A stretch of DNA of 64,000 nt from Kitasatospora humi (GTDB lineage: Bacteria > Actinomycetota > Actinomycetes > Streptomycetales > Streptomycetaceae), in assembly GCF_020907985.1 (NCBI RefSeq), contig NZ_JAJJPA010000008.1, positions 124,001 to 188,000 on the forward strand, read 5' to 3'. The notes below the pieces were generated by a model. That model ran no database searches, was not told the origin of the DNA, and saw only the letters and a list, made by a program, of their open reading frames with translations. The stretch's first letter is position 1. Each line of letters opens with the position of its first letter. The translations under genes and the position numbers were made by a program. Positions 1 through 7,813 of this stretch are shown piece after piece.

Positions 1-369
1 CAGTTCCAGCCGTACGCCGGGCGCCTGGCTCTCGAAGGCGTCCAGGATCCGGTCCAGTCGTTCGCCGAGGCCCGTGATGGTGCCCAGGCGGAGCACGCCC
101 AGGCTGCCCGTGGCGAGATCGGCGGCGACGGCGCGGGCCGCGTCCTCGGCGGTGAGCACCGCGCGGGCGGCGGGCAGGAAGGTCTGGCCGGCGGTGGTCA
201 GACGCACGGTGCGGGGCGTCCGGTCGAACAGCTCGACCTTCAACTCCCGTTCCAAGCGGCGGATCTGCTGGCTGACGGCGGGCTGGCCGATCAGCAGCCG
301 CTCGGCCGCTCGGCCGAAGTGCAGTTCCTCGGCCACCGTGACGAAGTAGCGCAGCTGTCGCAGTTCCAC
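1..369 (-). CDS. LysR-family transcriptional regulator, 5' fragment
   Basis: The minus strand encodes the first 123 residues of a LysR-type regulator from a GTG start at 367-369; the gene runs off the left edge. The N-terminus starts MELRQLRYFVTVAEELHF and continues through the family's winged helix-turn-helix (about residues 3-60, with AAERLLIGQPAVSQQIRRLE as the recognition region). The effector-binding domain begins with LGVLRLGTI at about residue 92. LysR proteins usually bind DNA as tetramers and often control a divergent neighbour. The gene lies upstream in the same direction as the YceI gene, about 100 bases apart. Its target cannot be read from this fragment. Confidence 0.9.
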   Translation of the reverse strand, partial: MELRQLRYFVTVAEELHFGRAAERLLIGQPAVSQQIRRLERELKVELFDRTPRTVRLTTAGQTFLPAARAVLTAEDAARAVAADLATGSLGVLRLGTITGLGERLDRILDAFESQAPGVRLEL

Positions 370-477
370 CGCAGGTCCTCCCCCCGCTCCCTGATCCCCG
401 GTCATCCTGCCGCATCGGCGGATCCGGGGACCACGGGGTAGCGCGGCGGTTGGACGGCGTCGGCCACGGCCGGACGA

Positions 478-1113
478 TCAGGCGCGGACGGCGGAGATGT
501 CGAAGCTGAGCTTGACCTTCTCGCCGATCAGTACGCCGCCGGTCTCCAGCGCCGCGTTGTAGGTCAGGCCGAACTCGGTGCGGTCGACGGTGGTGCGGCC
601 CTCGAAGCCGAGCCGCTGGATGCCGTACGGGTCGGTGGCGCTGCCGGTGTAGTCCAGGTCCAGTACGACCGGGCGGGTGACGCCCTTGATGGTGAGGTCG
701 CCGGTCATCCGGTAGGTCTCGGTGTCCAGTTGCTGGGCGGAGGTGCTGCGGAAGGTGATCTCCGGGTGCTTGTCGACCTCGAAGAAGTCGCTGGTGCGCA
801 GGTGGCCGTCGCGCTGCTCGTTGCCGGTGTCGATGCTCTCCACCTTGATGCTGAGCTCGGCGCTGGAGGCGGCCGGGTTGCTGCCGTCCAGGTGCAGGGT
901 GCCCTGGTAGTCGGCGAACTCGCCGCGCACGTTGGTGACCATGGCGTGCCGCACGCTGAAGCCGATCCGGCTGTGCGTGGTGTCGATGGTGTAGTCGCCG
1001 GTCAGGTGGGCCAGGTCGGCGGACGGTGCGTCGAGTGTGGCGACGGTGGCGGCGCCGGCGGTGGCCGGGGCGGTGGTGGCGGTGGTGGCGGACTTGCGGC
1101 CGAAGATGCCCAT
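478..1113 (-). CDS. YceI-family protein
   Basis: A 211-residue YceI-family protein. The family forms lipocalin-like barrels that bind polyisoprenoid or other amphiphilic molecules. The YceI core runs from about residue 38 (GDYTIDTTHSRIGFSVRHAM) to the C-terminus, including the family features FEVDKHPEITFRST and DRTEFGLTYNAALE. The first 35 residues are Ala/Thr-rich without a convincing signal peptide, so it is probably cytoplasmic. The ATG at 1113 is preferred over the GTG six bases upstream because AGGAG lies five bases before the ATG and would overlap the GTG. Related Streptomyces YceI genes are often under MarR-type control, which fits the repeated motif just upstream. Confidence 0.9.
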   Translation of the reverse strand: MGIFGRKSATTATTAPATAGAATVATLDAPSADLAHLTGDYTIDTTHSRIGFSVRHAMVTNVRGEFADYQGTLHLDGSNPAASSAELSIKVESIDTGNEQRDGHLRTSDFFEVDKHPEITFRSTSAQQLDTETYRMTGDLTIKGVTRPVVLDLDYTGSATDPYGIQRLGFEGRTTVDRTEFGLTYNAALETGGVLIGEKVKLSFDISAVRA

Positions 1114-1128
1114 GATCACTCCTGATTT

Positions 1129-1185
1129 GGTTTAGTGTTCAACTTCCTGAGTCCCACAGTAGCGCGGTTTGGTTCAAGCTTCAAC
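1129..1185 (-). promoter_or_regulatory. Paired 15-bp motif upstream of the YceI gene
   Basis: Two similar 15-mers, GGTTTAGTGTTCAAC (1129-1143) and GGTTCAAGCTTCAAC (1171-1185), match at 11 of 15 positions and start 42 bp apart, about four helical turns. They occupy an unusually AT-rich patch directly upstream of the YceI start. This looks like a tandem regulator site overlapping the promoter. The regulator is not identified. Confidence 0.4.
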
Positions 1186-1270
1186 TACAGCCGTGAAATG
1201 TCCGACGCACTGGTTAGGCTCGCCGGGATCAGGTCGATTGCGGCGGCGGAAGCGGAGGTGACGGCAGCCG

Positions 1271-4200
1271 GTGTTCGCCGTGCACGCCCGCTGGCTGCCC
1301 GACGGCGGCGGAGTGGCCCTCTGGGTGGAGGACGCCCGGGCGGTCGGCCGCGCCCGGGAGGCGGCGCCGGGCCGCGCCGTCCCCACGCATCCGTTCGCCG
1401 GCCCGGCCGAGCTGCTGGCCCGGCTGCTCGGCGGGATCGGGCCCGGCCTGGAGTGGCTGGCCGGGCAGGCGGCCGAGCGCTGGCTCACGCTCACGCTGCC
1501 CGGACTGGGCGGCACGCCGGTGCCCTCGCCCGAGCTGCTCGGCGGCGGGGCTCGGCACGCCGACTGCCGGCGGGACTGGCGGGTGCCCGTGCTGGTCTTC
1601 GAACCGGCCCAGGCGGCCCAGCTGCTGGGCGAGCTGTTCGACCCGCGCTGGGCGCTGACCAGTGCCGAGCTCCCCGAGCTGGGCCGGGTGGACGTCGCAT
1701 ACGGGGCTTCGCTGCGCTGGCTGACCGGTGTCCACGACCTCGCCTGGCGGCTCGCGGGTGCCGGACGGGTGCTGCCGGGCCTGACGTGGGTGCGGGGCGC
1801 CGCCCACGCCCAATGGCAGCCGGCGCCGACGGCGGCGGACCACCGGGAGGCCCGTGCGCTCGCCGCCGGCTGCCCGCCGGTGGTGCGGGGGGAACGGTCG
1901 GCGGACGAGCTGCTGGTGGAGGCGCTGGCCGTACTGACCGACCGCGAGGTGCGCGTCGCGCTTGCCGAGCGGCCAGCCGGACTTCCCCGGCTGGACGTTG
2001 ACGGCGCAGGGTTCGCCGAGCGGTGGTTCGCGGCGCTGCTGGCGGCGGACGGCCGGATCCCGCCGCGCGCCCCGGACGAGGAGCTGAACGCCCCCGCCGC
2101 CGAACTGGCGGCCGAGCTGGCCGCCTGGCACGGGGCCGCCGGCACCGGCGCGCTGCGGTTGTGCCTGCGCCTGGTCGAGCCGCTCGGGCCCGACCCGCTC
2201 GACCCCCAGGGGCGGGCGGTCGGTGAGCACTGGCGGGTCGACCTGCTGGTCCAGGCCGTGGACGAGCCCTCACTGCTGGTCCCGGCCGCCGAGCTGCGGG
2301 TCGGGGGACCGGCACCGGCCGCCCTGGCCCGGCACACCGCCGATCCGCGCGCCGCCTACCTGGCCGAACTCCAGCGGGCCGCCCGCTGCTGCGCCCCCCT
2401 GGCCTCGGCCCTGCGCGAGGTGCGGCCCACCGAGCTGCGCCTCGTCGAGCCCACCGAGCTGGGCCCCGAGCCCACCGAGCTGCGCCTCGACCGGGCCGGT
2501 GCGCTGGACTTCCTGCGCACGGCCGCGCCCGCCCTGGCCGCGGCCGGATTCGGGGTGCTGCTGCCCGGCTGGTGGCAGCGGCCACCCCGACTGGGGCTGG
2601 CGCTGACCGTGCGTCCCGGCACACCCAGCGCCGTGGACCGGGCGACCCGGCTCGACCACGACGCGCTGGTCGCCTTCCAGTGGCAGCTCGCCTTGGACGG
2701 CGAACCGCTCACCGCCGCCGAGCTCGCCGACCTGGCGGCGGCCAAGCGCGGCCTGGTCCGGATCCGCGGGCAGTGGATCGAGGCCGACCCCGAGCGCATC
2801 GCCGCCGCCGTCGGCTTCCTGGAACGCGAGGGCACCGGCAGTGGCCCGGCCGGTCCACTGCTCCGGCTGGCGCTGGACCCGGGTGCCCTGGTGGCCGGCC
2901 TGCCGATCGGCGCACTGCGGGCCACCGGGGTGCTCGGCGATCTGTTGCAGCAAGGGGACGACGTGCCCGGGGACGGCGAACTCCGGCTGCCCGAAGCGTT
3001 CGGCGCCACCCTGCGCCCGTACCAGGAGCGCGGCGTCGCCTGGCTGCGCTCGCTCACCCGGTTCGGGCTCGGCGCGGTGCTGGCCGATGACATGGGGCTC
3101 GGCAAGACCGTGCAGACCCTCGCGTTGCTGGCCCTGGAGCAGGACGCCGGCCAGGACGACCCCGTGCTGCTGGTCTGCCCGATGTCCCTGGTGGCCAACT
3201 GGCGCAGGGAGGTTGTCCGGTTCGCACCCATGCTGCGGGTGCACGTGCAGCACGGCGCTGGCCGCCCCACCGGCGAGGCCCTGCAACTCGCCGTGGCGGA
3301 TGCCGACTTGGTGATCACCAGCTACGGGGTGCTGCAGCGCGACGCTCCGCAGCTGCGCGCGATCCAGTGGCGCCGGGTGATCGCAGACGAGGCGCAGACC
3401 GTCAAGAACGGCGCCACCGCCCAGGCCCGGGCGCTGCGTTCGCTCCCCGCCGGCCACCGGATCGCACTGACCGGCACGCCGGTGGAGAACCGGCTGTCCG
3501 AGCTGCACGCGATCCTCGACTTCGCCAACCCCGGACTGCTCGGTTCCGCCGCCGCGTTCCGGGAGCGCTACGCGGTGCCGGTGGAGCAGCACCGCAGCGA
3601 GCAGCGGATCGCCGAACTGCGGCGCCGTACCGCGCCGTTCGTGCTGCGGCGGCGAAAGGGCGACCCCGGGGTGGCGGCGGAGCTGCCACCCAAGCAGGAG
3701 AGCACGGTGTGGTGCCCGCTCACCGCCGAGCAGGCCGGGCTCTACCAGGCCGTGGTCGCCGACCTGTTGCACCGGCTGCGCGGACTCAAGGGCGTGGAAC
3801 GCAAGGGCGCGGTGCTCGGAGCGATCGGCCGGCTGAAGCAGGTCTGCAACCATCCGGCCCAACTGCTGCACGACCGCTCGGTGGTAGCCGGTCGCTCCGG
3901 CAAGCTCGCCCGCCTGGAGGAACTGCTCGACCGGTCGCTGGCCGCCGGGGAGCGCACCCTCGTCTTCACCCAGTACGCGGAGTTCGGCGCACTGCTCCAA
4001 CCCCACCTGGCCGCCCGCCTCGGCACCGAGGTGCTCCATTTGCACGGGCGGCTGCGCGCCCGCCGCCGGGCGGAGCTGGTCGAGCGGTTCCAGCAGGACG
4101 ACGGGCCGGGGGTGTTCCTGCTCTCCCTCAAGGCGGGCGGCACGGGGCTCAACCTGACCGCCGCCGGCCAGGTGGTGCACCTGGACCGCTGGTGGAACCC

Positions 4201-4435
4201 GGCAGTCGAGGAACAGGCCACCGACCGCGCCCACCGGATCGGTCAGCACCGCACGGTGCAGGTCCGCCGCTTCGTCTGCGCGGGCACCGTGGAACAGCGG
4301 ATCGACGAAATGATCGACAGCAAGCGGGAGTTGGCGCGGAGCGTGCTGCCGCGGGGGGAGCGTCGGCTGACCGAACTGAGCACGGATGAGCTGCGGGAGC
4401 TGCTCACCCTCACCGAGGAGGCGATTGCGGAGTGA
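1271..4435 (+). CDS. SNF2-family DEAD/DEAH-box helicase
   Basis: A 1,054-residue Swi2/Snf2-type ATPase. The N-terminal ~550 residues correspond to the bacterial SNF2 helicase-associated region. The ATPase core follows: a Q-like motif LRPYQERGVAWL, Walker A DDMGLGKTVQ (about residues 605-614), the DEAQ box IADEAQTVKNG (about 704-714), TSYGVL, and ALTGTPVENRL. The second RecA lobe has VFTQYAEF, LLSLKAGGTGLNLTAA, WWNPAVEEQATDRAHRIGQ and a C-terminal tail. All expected catalytic motifs are present. Such proteins translocate on double-stranded DNA to remodel protein-DNA complexes; the bacterial clients are mostly unknown. The GTG at 1271 has only a distant GGAGG. Its stop overlaps the next start by four bases, suggesting translational coupling. 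Confidence 0.93.
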   Translation: MFAVHARWLPDGGGVALWVEDARAVGRAREAAPGRAVPTHPFAGPAELLARLLGGIGPGLEWLAGQAAERWLTLTLPGLGGTPVPSPELLGGGARHADCRRDWRVPVLVFEPAQAAQLLGELFDPRWALTSAELPELGRVDVAYGASLRWLTGVHDLAWRLAGAGRVLPGLTWVRGAAHAQWQPAPTAADHREARALAAGCPPVVRGERSADELLVEALAVLTDREVRVALAERPAGLPRLDVDGAGFAERWFAALLAADGRIPPRAPDEELNAPAAELAAELAAWHGAAGTGALRLCLRLVEPLGPDPLDPQGRAVGEHWRVDLLVQAVDEPSLLVPAAELRVGGPAPAALARHTADPRAAYLAELQRAARCCAPLASALREVRPTELRLVEPTELGPEPTELRLDRAGALDFLRTAAPALAAAGFGVLLPGWWQRPPRLGLALTVRPGTPSAVDRATRLDHDALVAFQWQLALDGEPLTAAELADLAAAKRGLVRIRGQWIEADPERIAAAVGFLEREGTGSGPAGPLLRLALDPGALVAGLPIGALRATGVLGDLLQQGDDVPGDGELRLPEAFGATLRPYQERGVAWLRSLTRFGLGAVLADDMGLGKTVQTLALLALEQDAGQDDPVLLVCPMSLVANWRREVVRFAPMLRVHVQHGAGRPTGEALQLAVADADLVITSYGVLQRDAPQLRAIQWRRVIADEAQTVKNGATAQARALRSLPAGHRIALTGTPVENRLSELHAILDFANPGLLGSAAAFRERYAVPVEQHRSEQRIAELRRRTAPFVLRRRKGDPGVAAELPPKQESTVWCPLTAEQAGLYQAVVADLLHRLRGLKGVERKGAVLGAIGRLKQVCNHPAQLLHDRSVVAGRSGKLARLEELLDRSLAAGERTLVFTQYAEFGALLQPHLAARLGTEVLHLHGRLRARRRAELVERFQQDDGPGVFLLSLKAGGTGLNLTAAGQVVHLDRWWNPAVEEQATDRAHRIGQHRTVQVRRFVCAGTVEQRIDEMIDSKRELARSVLPRGERRLTELSTDELRELLTLTEEAIAE

Positions 4436-4605
4436 CCGACCCCGATGACTTCTGGAGCGGCGACTTCACGCTCCGCCGGGAGCCCGCCGAACAGGCCGGC
4501 GCGGAGCCGCTGCCGTTCGAACGGTTGGCCGCCAGCGGGGTGACCGTGGGTGACCGCGACCTCGCGCAGCTGCTGGTGCCGGTCTACCGTGCGCTGACCG
4601 GATGA
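4432..4605 (+). CDS. Small acidic protein coupled to the SNF2 helicase
   Basis: A 57-residue reading frame starting with VTDPDDFWSGDF, with a GTG that overlaps the helicase stop (GTGA) and a TGA that overlaps the next ATG (ATGA). This double four-base overlap is the best evidence that it is real. It is acidic in its first half and has no signal, membrane segment or recognised domain. Its placement suggests a partner or accessory of the helicase, but the function is unknown. Confidence 0.6.
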   Translation: MTDPDDFWSGDFTLRREPAEQAGAEPLPFERLAASGVTVGDRDLAQLLVPVYRALTG

Positions 4606-5780
4606 CCGGCCCGCTTGACCCTCGAGCCGGTCGAGCCCCCAGAGTCCTCGACATGGAGAGTGCGACGCGCGGAATGCGCAGCATCGGCCAGCTGGCCAGG
4701 GAGAGTGGGCTCAGTGTCAGCGCCCTGCGGTTCTACGACGGCGCTGATGTCTTCGGCCCCGCCTGGGTCGACCCACAGACCGGCTACCGCTGGTACGCGG
4801 CCGAGCAGTTGGCCGCCGCCCGGCTGCTGAACCGGCTGCGCAGGCTCGGTCTGCCGCTGGCGCAGATCCGGGTGGTGCTCGCGGCGCCGCCCGGCGACCC
4901 CGTGGCCCACCGGGTGCTGGACGCCCATCTGCGGCTGCTGGAAGCCGGCCTCGCGGACGCGCGTCGCGAACTCTCCGCCGTTCGAGAACTGATCGACCAG
5001 AGGGAGCAACCGATGACCGCCTCCACCTCCGCCGCCGCCCGCCTCATCGTCGGCCGCGCCGAGCTGGCCGCCGCACTGGCCGCCGTCCGCTTCGCCGTCA
5101 GCGCCGACCCCGAGCTGCCGATGCTCGGCGGCATCCTCTTCGACCTGGACGGCGGAACGCTGACCCTGGTCGCCACCGACCGGCACCGGCTGGCGATCGG
5201 CCGGGCACCGGTCCGGACCGAGCCGGGAACCGAGTTCTCCGCGCTGGTGCCCGCCGCGCTGGCGGACCGGATGCGGGCGCTGGCCGAGCAGGGTGCGGGC
5301 GAACTGGAACTCACGTTGGCGGGCGGCGAGCTGCGGGCCGAGGCCGGCGGCAGTGCGGTCGCGGGTGAACGGCTCGACCTGGACTTCCCGGACTACCGCC
5401 GGCTGCTCCGGCTGGACCAGACCCACCGGGTGGAGATCGACGGCGCGGAGCTGCGCCGCGCCGTGCTGGCCGGCCCGACCCGGCCGTTCACCCCGGAGCA
5501 GCCGGTAGGGGAGCGGCCGGCGGCCGAGGTGCCGCTGACCGTGCTGGCGGTCGACCGGACCGGTGCGCTCAACGTGGTGGCGGGCGAGGCGATGACGCCC
5601 ACCACCGAGGAGCAGCTGCGGGTGGCGGTCAACCGCGAGTACCTGCTGGACGCCCTGGCCGCAGGGGCTCCCGGCCAACTGGTGCTGGAGCTCAACGGCG
5701 GCCTGGGCCCGCTCGCGATCCGCGCGGCCTCGGGCGAAGCGGGCAACTTCTCGATCCTGATGCCGGTCCGGGTCTCCTGA
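4602..5780 (+). CDS. MerR-type HTH fused to a DNA polymerase III beta (clamp)-like domain
   Basis: A 392-residue fusion. Residues about 25-95 form a MerR-type winged helix (SIGQLARESGLSVSALRFYD, then GYRWYAAEQLAAARLLNRLR). Residues about 98-135 are a helical linker like the MerR dimerisation coil. From about residue 147 to the end the sequence resembles the DnaN sliding clamp: VGRAELAAALAAVRFAV, MLGGILFDLDGGTLTLVATD, ISCAMPVRV-like ending NFSILMPVRVS. In normal MerR proteins this region is a ligand sensor, so the clamp fold may act as a sensor or dimeriser instead of a processivity factor. The ATG at 4602 overlaps the upstream stop; ATGs at 4653 and 4674 are possible and the last would start exactly at the HTH. 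Linkage to an SNF2 ATPase hints at a DNA-metabolism role, which is inference. Confidence 0.85.
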   Translation: MTGPLDPRAGRAPRVLDMESATRGMRSIGQLARESGLSVSALRFYDGADVFGPAWVDPQTGYRWYAAEQLAAARLLNRLRRLGLPLAQIRVVLAAPPGDPVAHRVLDAHLRLLEAGLADARRELSAVRELIDQREQPMTASTSAAARLIVGRAELAAALAAVRFAVSADPELPMLGGILFDLDGGTLTLVATDRHRLAIGRAPVRTEPGTEFSALVPAALADRMRALAEQGAGELELTLAGGELRAEAGGSAVAGERLDLDFPDYRRLLRLDQTHRVEIDGAELRRAVLAGPTRPFTPEQPVGERPAAEVPLTVLAVDRTGALNVVAGEAMTPTTEEQLRVAVNREYLLDALAAGAPGQLVLELNGGLGPLAIRAASGEAGNFSILMPVRVS

Positions 5781-5794
5781 GCCCGGTCCGCGTC

Positions 5795-6080
5795 AGGCGA
5801 AGGCCGAGCGGAGGCCGAGCGGAGGCCGAGCGGAGGCCGAGCGCCGCCAGCGCGGCGGCGCTGACGCGCGCCGGGCACCGCCCGCGCCGCGCCGGTCGCG
5901 AAGGACATCGCCCGGGCGAGGACGAGCGTCCGGGCGAGCAGCCGCGCGGAGACCAGCGCGACCTGGGCGGTGGCCGGCAGCAGGACCTGCGGCGCCGGTC
6001 GGTGGAGCGAGTCGATGAACTGCGGCAGCCGGGTCAGGAAGAGCGAGGCGGCCTTCGGATTGAGCACACTGCCTTTCGCC
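5795..6080 (-). pseudogene. LysE/RhtB-family exporter remnant
   Basis: On the minus strand a frame reads GSVLNPKAASLFLTRLPQFI, the hallmark of LysE/RhtB amino-acid exporters (family pattern LLNPKAALFFLAFLPQF). It is followed by an Ala/Leu/Val-rich helix and a basic C-terminal stretch ending GGARPPLGLRSAS, like the end of the family. Only the C-terminal half can be recognised. The upstream part (up to about 6300) has no recognisable membrane segments and the frame runs on through the downstream gene. This is a truncated or frameshifted relic. The 5,781-6,290 interval contains no other gene I can support. Confidence 0.65.
5801..5843. repeat. Four tandem copies of an 11-bp unit
   Basis: AGGCCGAGCGG is repeated head to tail at 5801, 5812, 5823 and 5834, the last copy lacking its final base. 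The array lies in non-coding DNA at the downstream edge of the decayed LysE gene. Slippage during replication is the simplest explanation. Confidence 0.9.
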
Positions 6081-6290
6081 GGCTGCGGGCCTACACGGCG
6101 CCGCGCTGCGTGCGCTACTTCCTCCAGGGGTGCGGCTGTCAGGAGGGCTGCAAGCCCTCGTTCGGCGACCGGCCCCGGGCCGCCCGCCACCACCAGCGGC
6201 ACCCGCGCCGCCGGCCAGGCCTGAAACCGCCGTCGGCCGGCACGTCCCTGGCGCACGGGCTCCGGCCGGGTGTTGTGGGTGGCGTGGCGT

Positions 6291-6320
6291 GCTTGCATTT
6301 GCAAGCGCTCCGGTTAGCAT
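6291..6320 (+). promoter_or_regulatory. Promoter with palindromic operator for the XRE gene; leaderless start
   Basis: GCTTGC-ATTT-GCAAGC (6291-6306) is a perfect 6-bp inverted repeat. It contains a good -35 (TTGCAT, 6293-6298), 16 bases before TAGCAT (6315-6320). The -10 ends six bases before the ATG at 6327, so transcription should start at or next to the start codon, and no ribosome-binding site is visible. The palindrome over the -35 would suit autorepression by the XRE protein, which is inference. Confidence 0.6.
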
Positions 6321-6326
6321 GGGCTC

Positions 6327-6683
6327 ATGGCTTCACTGAACGTCAGTTCGTTGGGTGACTACATCCGCGAGCAGCGGCGGAACGCGCAGTACTCGTTGCG
6401 CCAGTTGGCCGAGGCCGCGGGTGTGTCCAACCCGTATCTCAGCCAGATTGAGCGAGGACTGCGCAAGCCGAGCGCGGAGATCCTGCAGCAGATCGCGAAG
6501 GCCCTGCGGATCTCGGCGGAGACGCTCTACGTGCAGGCCGGCATCCTCGAGGAGCGCCCGGCCGGTGGAGTCGACTTGCGGGCCGCGATCTTCGCGGACA
6601 CGGCGATCAGCGAACAGCAGAAACACGCCTTGCTGGCCGTGTACGAGGCTTTTGTGACCGAGAACCAGGCAGCCGCGGGCTGA
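6327..6683 (+). CDS. XRE-family helix-turn-helix regulator
   Basis: A 118-residue regulator. Residues 8-65 are an XRE/lambda-repressor fold: LGDYIREQRRNAQYSLRQLA, GVSNPYLSQIERGLRKPSAE (recognition helix), LQQIAKALRISAETLY. The C-terminal 45 residues are acidic and helical with no ligand domain. This type is found in actinomycetes directly upstream of an HBHA-like helical protein, as here (28-base gap). It probably controls its own promoter through the palindrome at 6291-6306. The target regulon is otherwise unknown. Confidence 0.9.
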   Translation: MASLNVSSLGDYIREQRRNAQYSLRQLAEAAGVSNPYLSQIERGLRKPSAEILQQIAKALRISAETLYVQAGILEERPAGGVDLRAAIFADTAISEQQKHALLAVYEAFVTENQAAAG

Positions 6684-6711
6684 GCCCGGCCCGGGGCGGA
6701 GAGGACGATCC

Positions 6712-7254
6712 ATGCCCAGCACCGAGGAGATCCGCAATGAGATCCGCAAGACGCTGAGCGACCCCACGCCGCTCTACGCGCTCGCGGGTGCCGGCGACCT
6801 CGCTTACCAGAAGCTGCGCGAGGTGCCCGGCCGGGTCGAGGCGCTGGCCGCCGACCGCAAGGCCGCCCAGGAGGCCGCGGTGGCCCGGCTGCAGGAGGCG
6901 CAGGGCAAGCTGGTCGACGCCCAGGCCAGGGTGGTCGGCACGGTCACCGCGCTGCCCACCGACCTGAAGTCGCTGCAGGAGAAGGCACAGGAGTTCGCGC
7001 TGCAGCAGGCCGGCCTGGCCGCCGGGCTGGCGATCAAGGCCAAGGAGGTCTACGACGAGCTCGCGGAACGAGGCAAGGTCGTGGTGGCCCGCCCGGCGCG
7101 GTCGGGCGGCGAGTCGGTGACGGTGGAGCGGGCCGAGTCGGTGCCGGTGGACGTCGAGGAGGGCGAGGCGGGCGGGGGCGAGCCGGCCGAGACCTCCAAG
7201 CCGGCCGCCAAGAAGACCGCCCGGCCCCGGAAGAGCCCGGACGCCGGCCAGTAG
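6712..7254 (+). CDS. HBHA-like helical protein
   Basis: A 180-residue, almost entirely helical protein (Ala, Glu, Gln, Lys-rich coiled coil over residues 5-125, e.g. AAQEAAVARLQEAQGKLVDA) with a Pro/Ala/Lys tail ending KPAAKKTARPRKSPDAGQ. This matches the architecture of mycobacterial heparin-binding haemagglutinin. The Lys-rich tail is the adhesion part in mycobacteria; in non-pathogenic actinomycetes the role is not settled. There is no signal peptide, as in HBHA. GAGAGGA precedes the ATG. Just after the stop, a 13-bp unit containing the stop (GCCGGCCAGTAGC) is duplicated in tandem. Confidence 0.8.
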   Translation: MPSTEEIRNEIRKTLSDPTPLYALAGAGDLAYQKLREVPGRVEALAADRKAAQEAAVARLQEAQGKLVDAQARVVGTVTALPTDLKSLQEKAQEFALQQAGLAAGLAIKAKEVYDELAERGKVVVARPARSGGESVTVERAESVPVDVEEGEAGGGEPAETSKPAAKKTARPRKSPDAGQ

Positions 7255-7409
7255 CGCCGGCCAGTAGCGCCGGTCGGTGGCCGAAGGTCGGTGAGCAAGG
7301 ACGGCGACAAGAGACCGCCCGGAAGCCGCTCCGGCGTGGCAGGGTTGAGGCAGATCGCCGTGGGAAGTCACCTGGGGCGACGGTGGCGCGGTGCGCGGGA
7401 GGAGACCCG

Positions 7410-7772
7410 GTGGTCCTGAACACGTTTGACTGGATGAACCCGTTCGAGTGGCTCGCCGCGGTGATCCTGCTGCTCAAGGCGTTCGCCTTCATCGACGCGG
7501 CGACCCGGCGGGAGGACGCCTACCGGGCGGCGGACAAGAAGACCAAGGGCTTCTGGCTGATCGTCTTGGGGCTGGCGCTGGCGCTCGACCTGATCTTCGG
7601 GGTCAATCCCATCGGCAGCTTCCTGACCTTGGCCGGCCTGGTGGCCGCGATCGTCTACCTGGTGGACGTGCGCCCCGCGATCCGGGCACTGACCGGCGGG
7701 CGCGGCGGCCCGGCCGACCGGCTCGGCAGGGCGCTGCGCTCGCTCGGTCGGAAGGGTGGCGGCCGCTGGTGA
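7410..7772 (+). CDS. DUF2516-family membrane protein
   Basis: A 120-residue protein with a membrane helix near the N-terminus (WLAAVILLLKAFAFIDAA), the conserved KKTKGFWLIVLGLALALDL segment, and a third helix (SFLTLAGLVAAIVYLVDVRP), followed by a basic cytoplasmic tail. This is the pattern of the actinobacterial DUF2516 family, of unknown function. The GTG at 7410 is chosen because GGAGGAG lies six bases upstream; a longer frame from 7383 lacks this. It follows the XRE/HBHA genes in the same direction after a 155-base gap with nothing further visible. Confidence 0.8.
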   Translation: MVLNTFDWMNPFEWLAAVILLLKAFAFIDAATRREDAYRAADKKTKGFWLIVLGLALALDLIFGVNPIGSFLTLAGLVAAIVYLVDVRPAIRALTGGRGGPADRLGRALRSLGRKGGGRW

Positions 7773-7782
7773 CCGGCGGATC

Positions 7783-7813
7783 CTGATGGGCTGACCGGTG
7801 GTCAGCCCATCAG
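7783..7813. terminator. Bidirectional terminator overlapping a coding end
   Basis: A 14-bp perfect stem (7783-7796 with 7800-7813) with a three-base loop lies between convergent genes. The right arm contains the stop codon and last codons of the phosphatase gene (stop at 7802-7804), so the coding end doubles as a terminator arm. Confidence 0.85.

Noticed and set aside
1174-4249. Long minus-strand open frames opposite the SNF2 helicase gene
   Set aside because: They are antisense frames kept open by very high GC; codon usage and lack of any domain favour the plus-strand gene, which has all SNF2 motifs.
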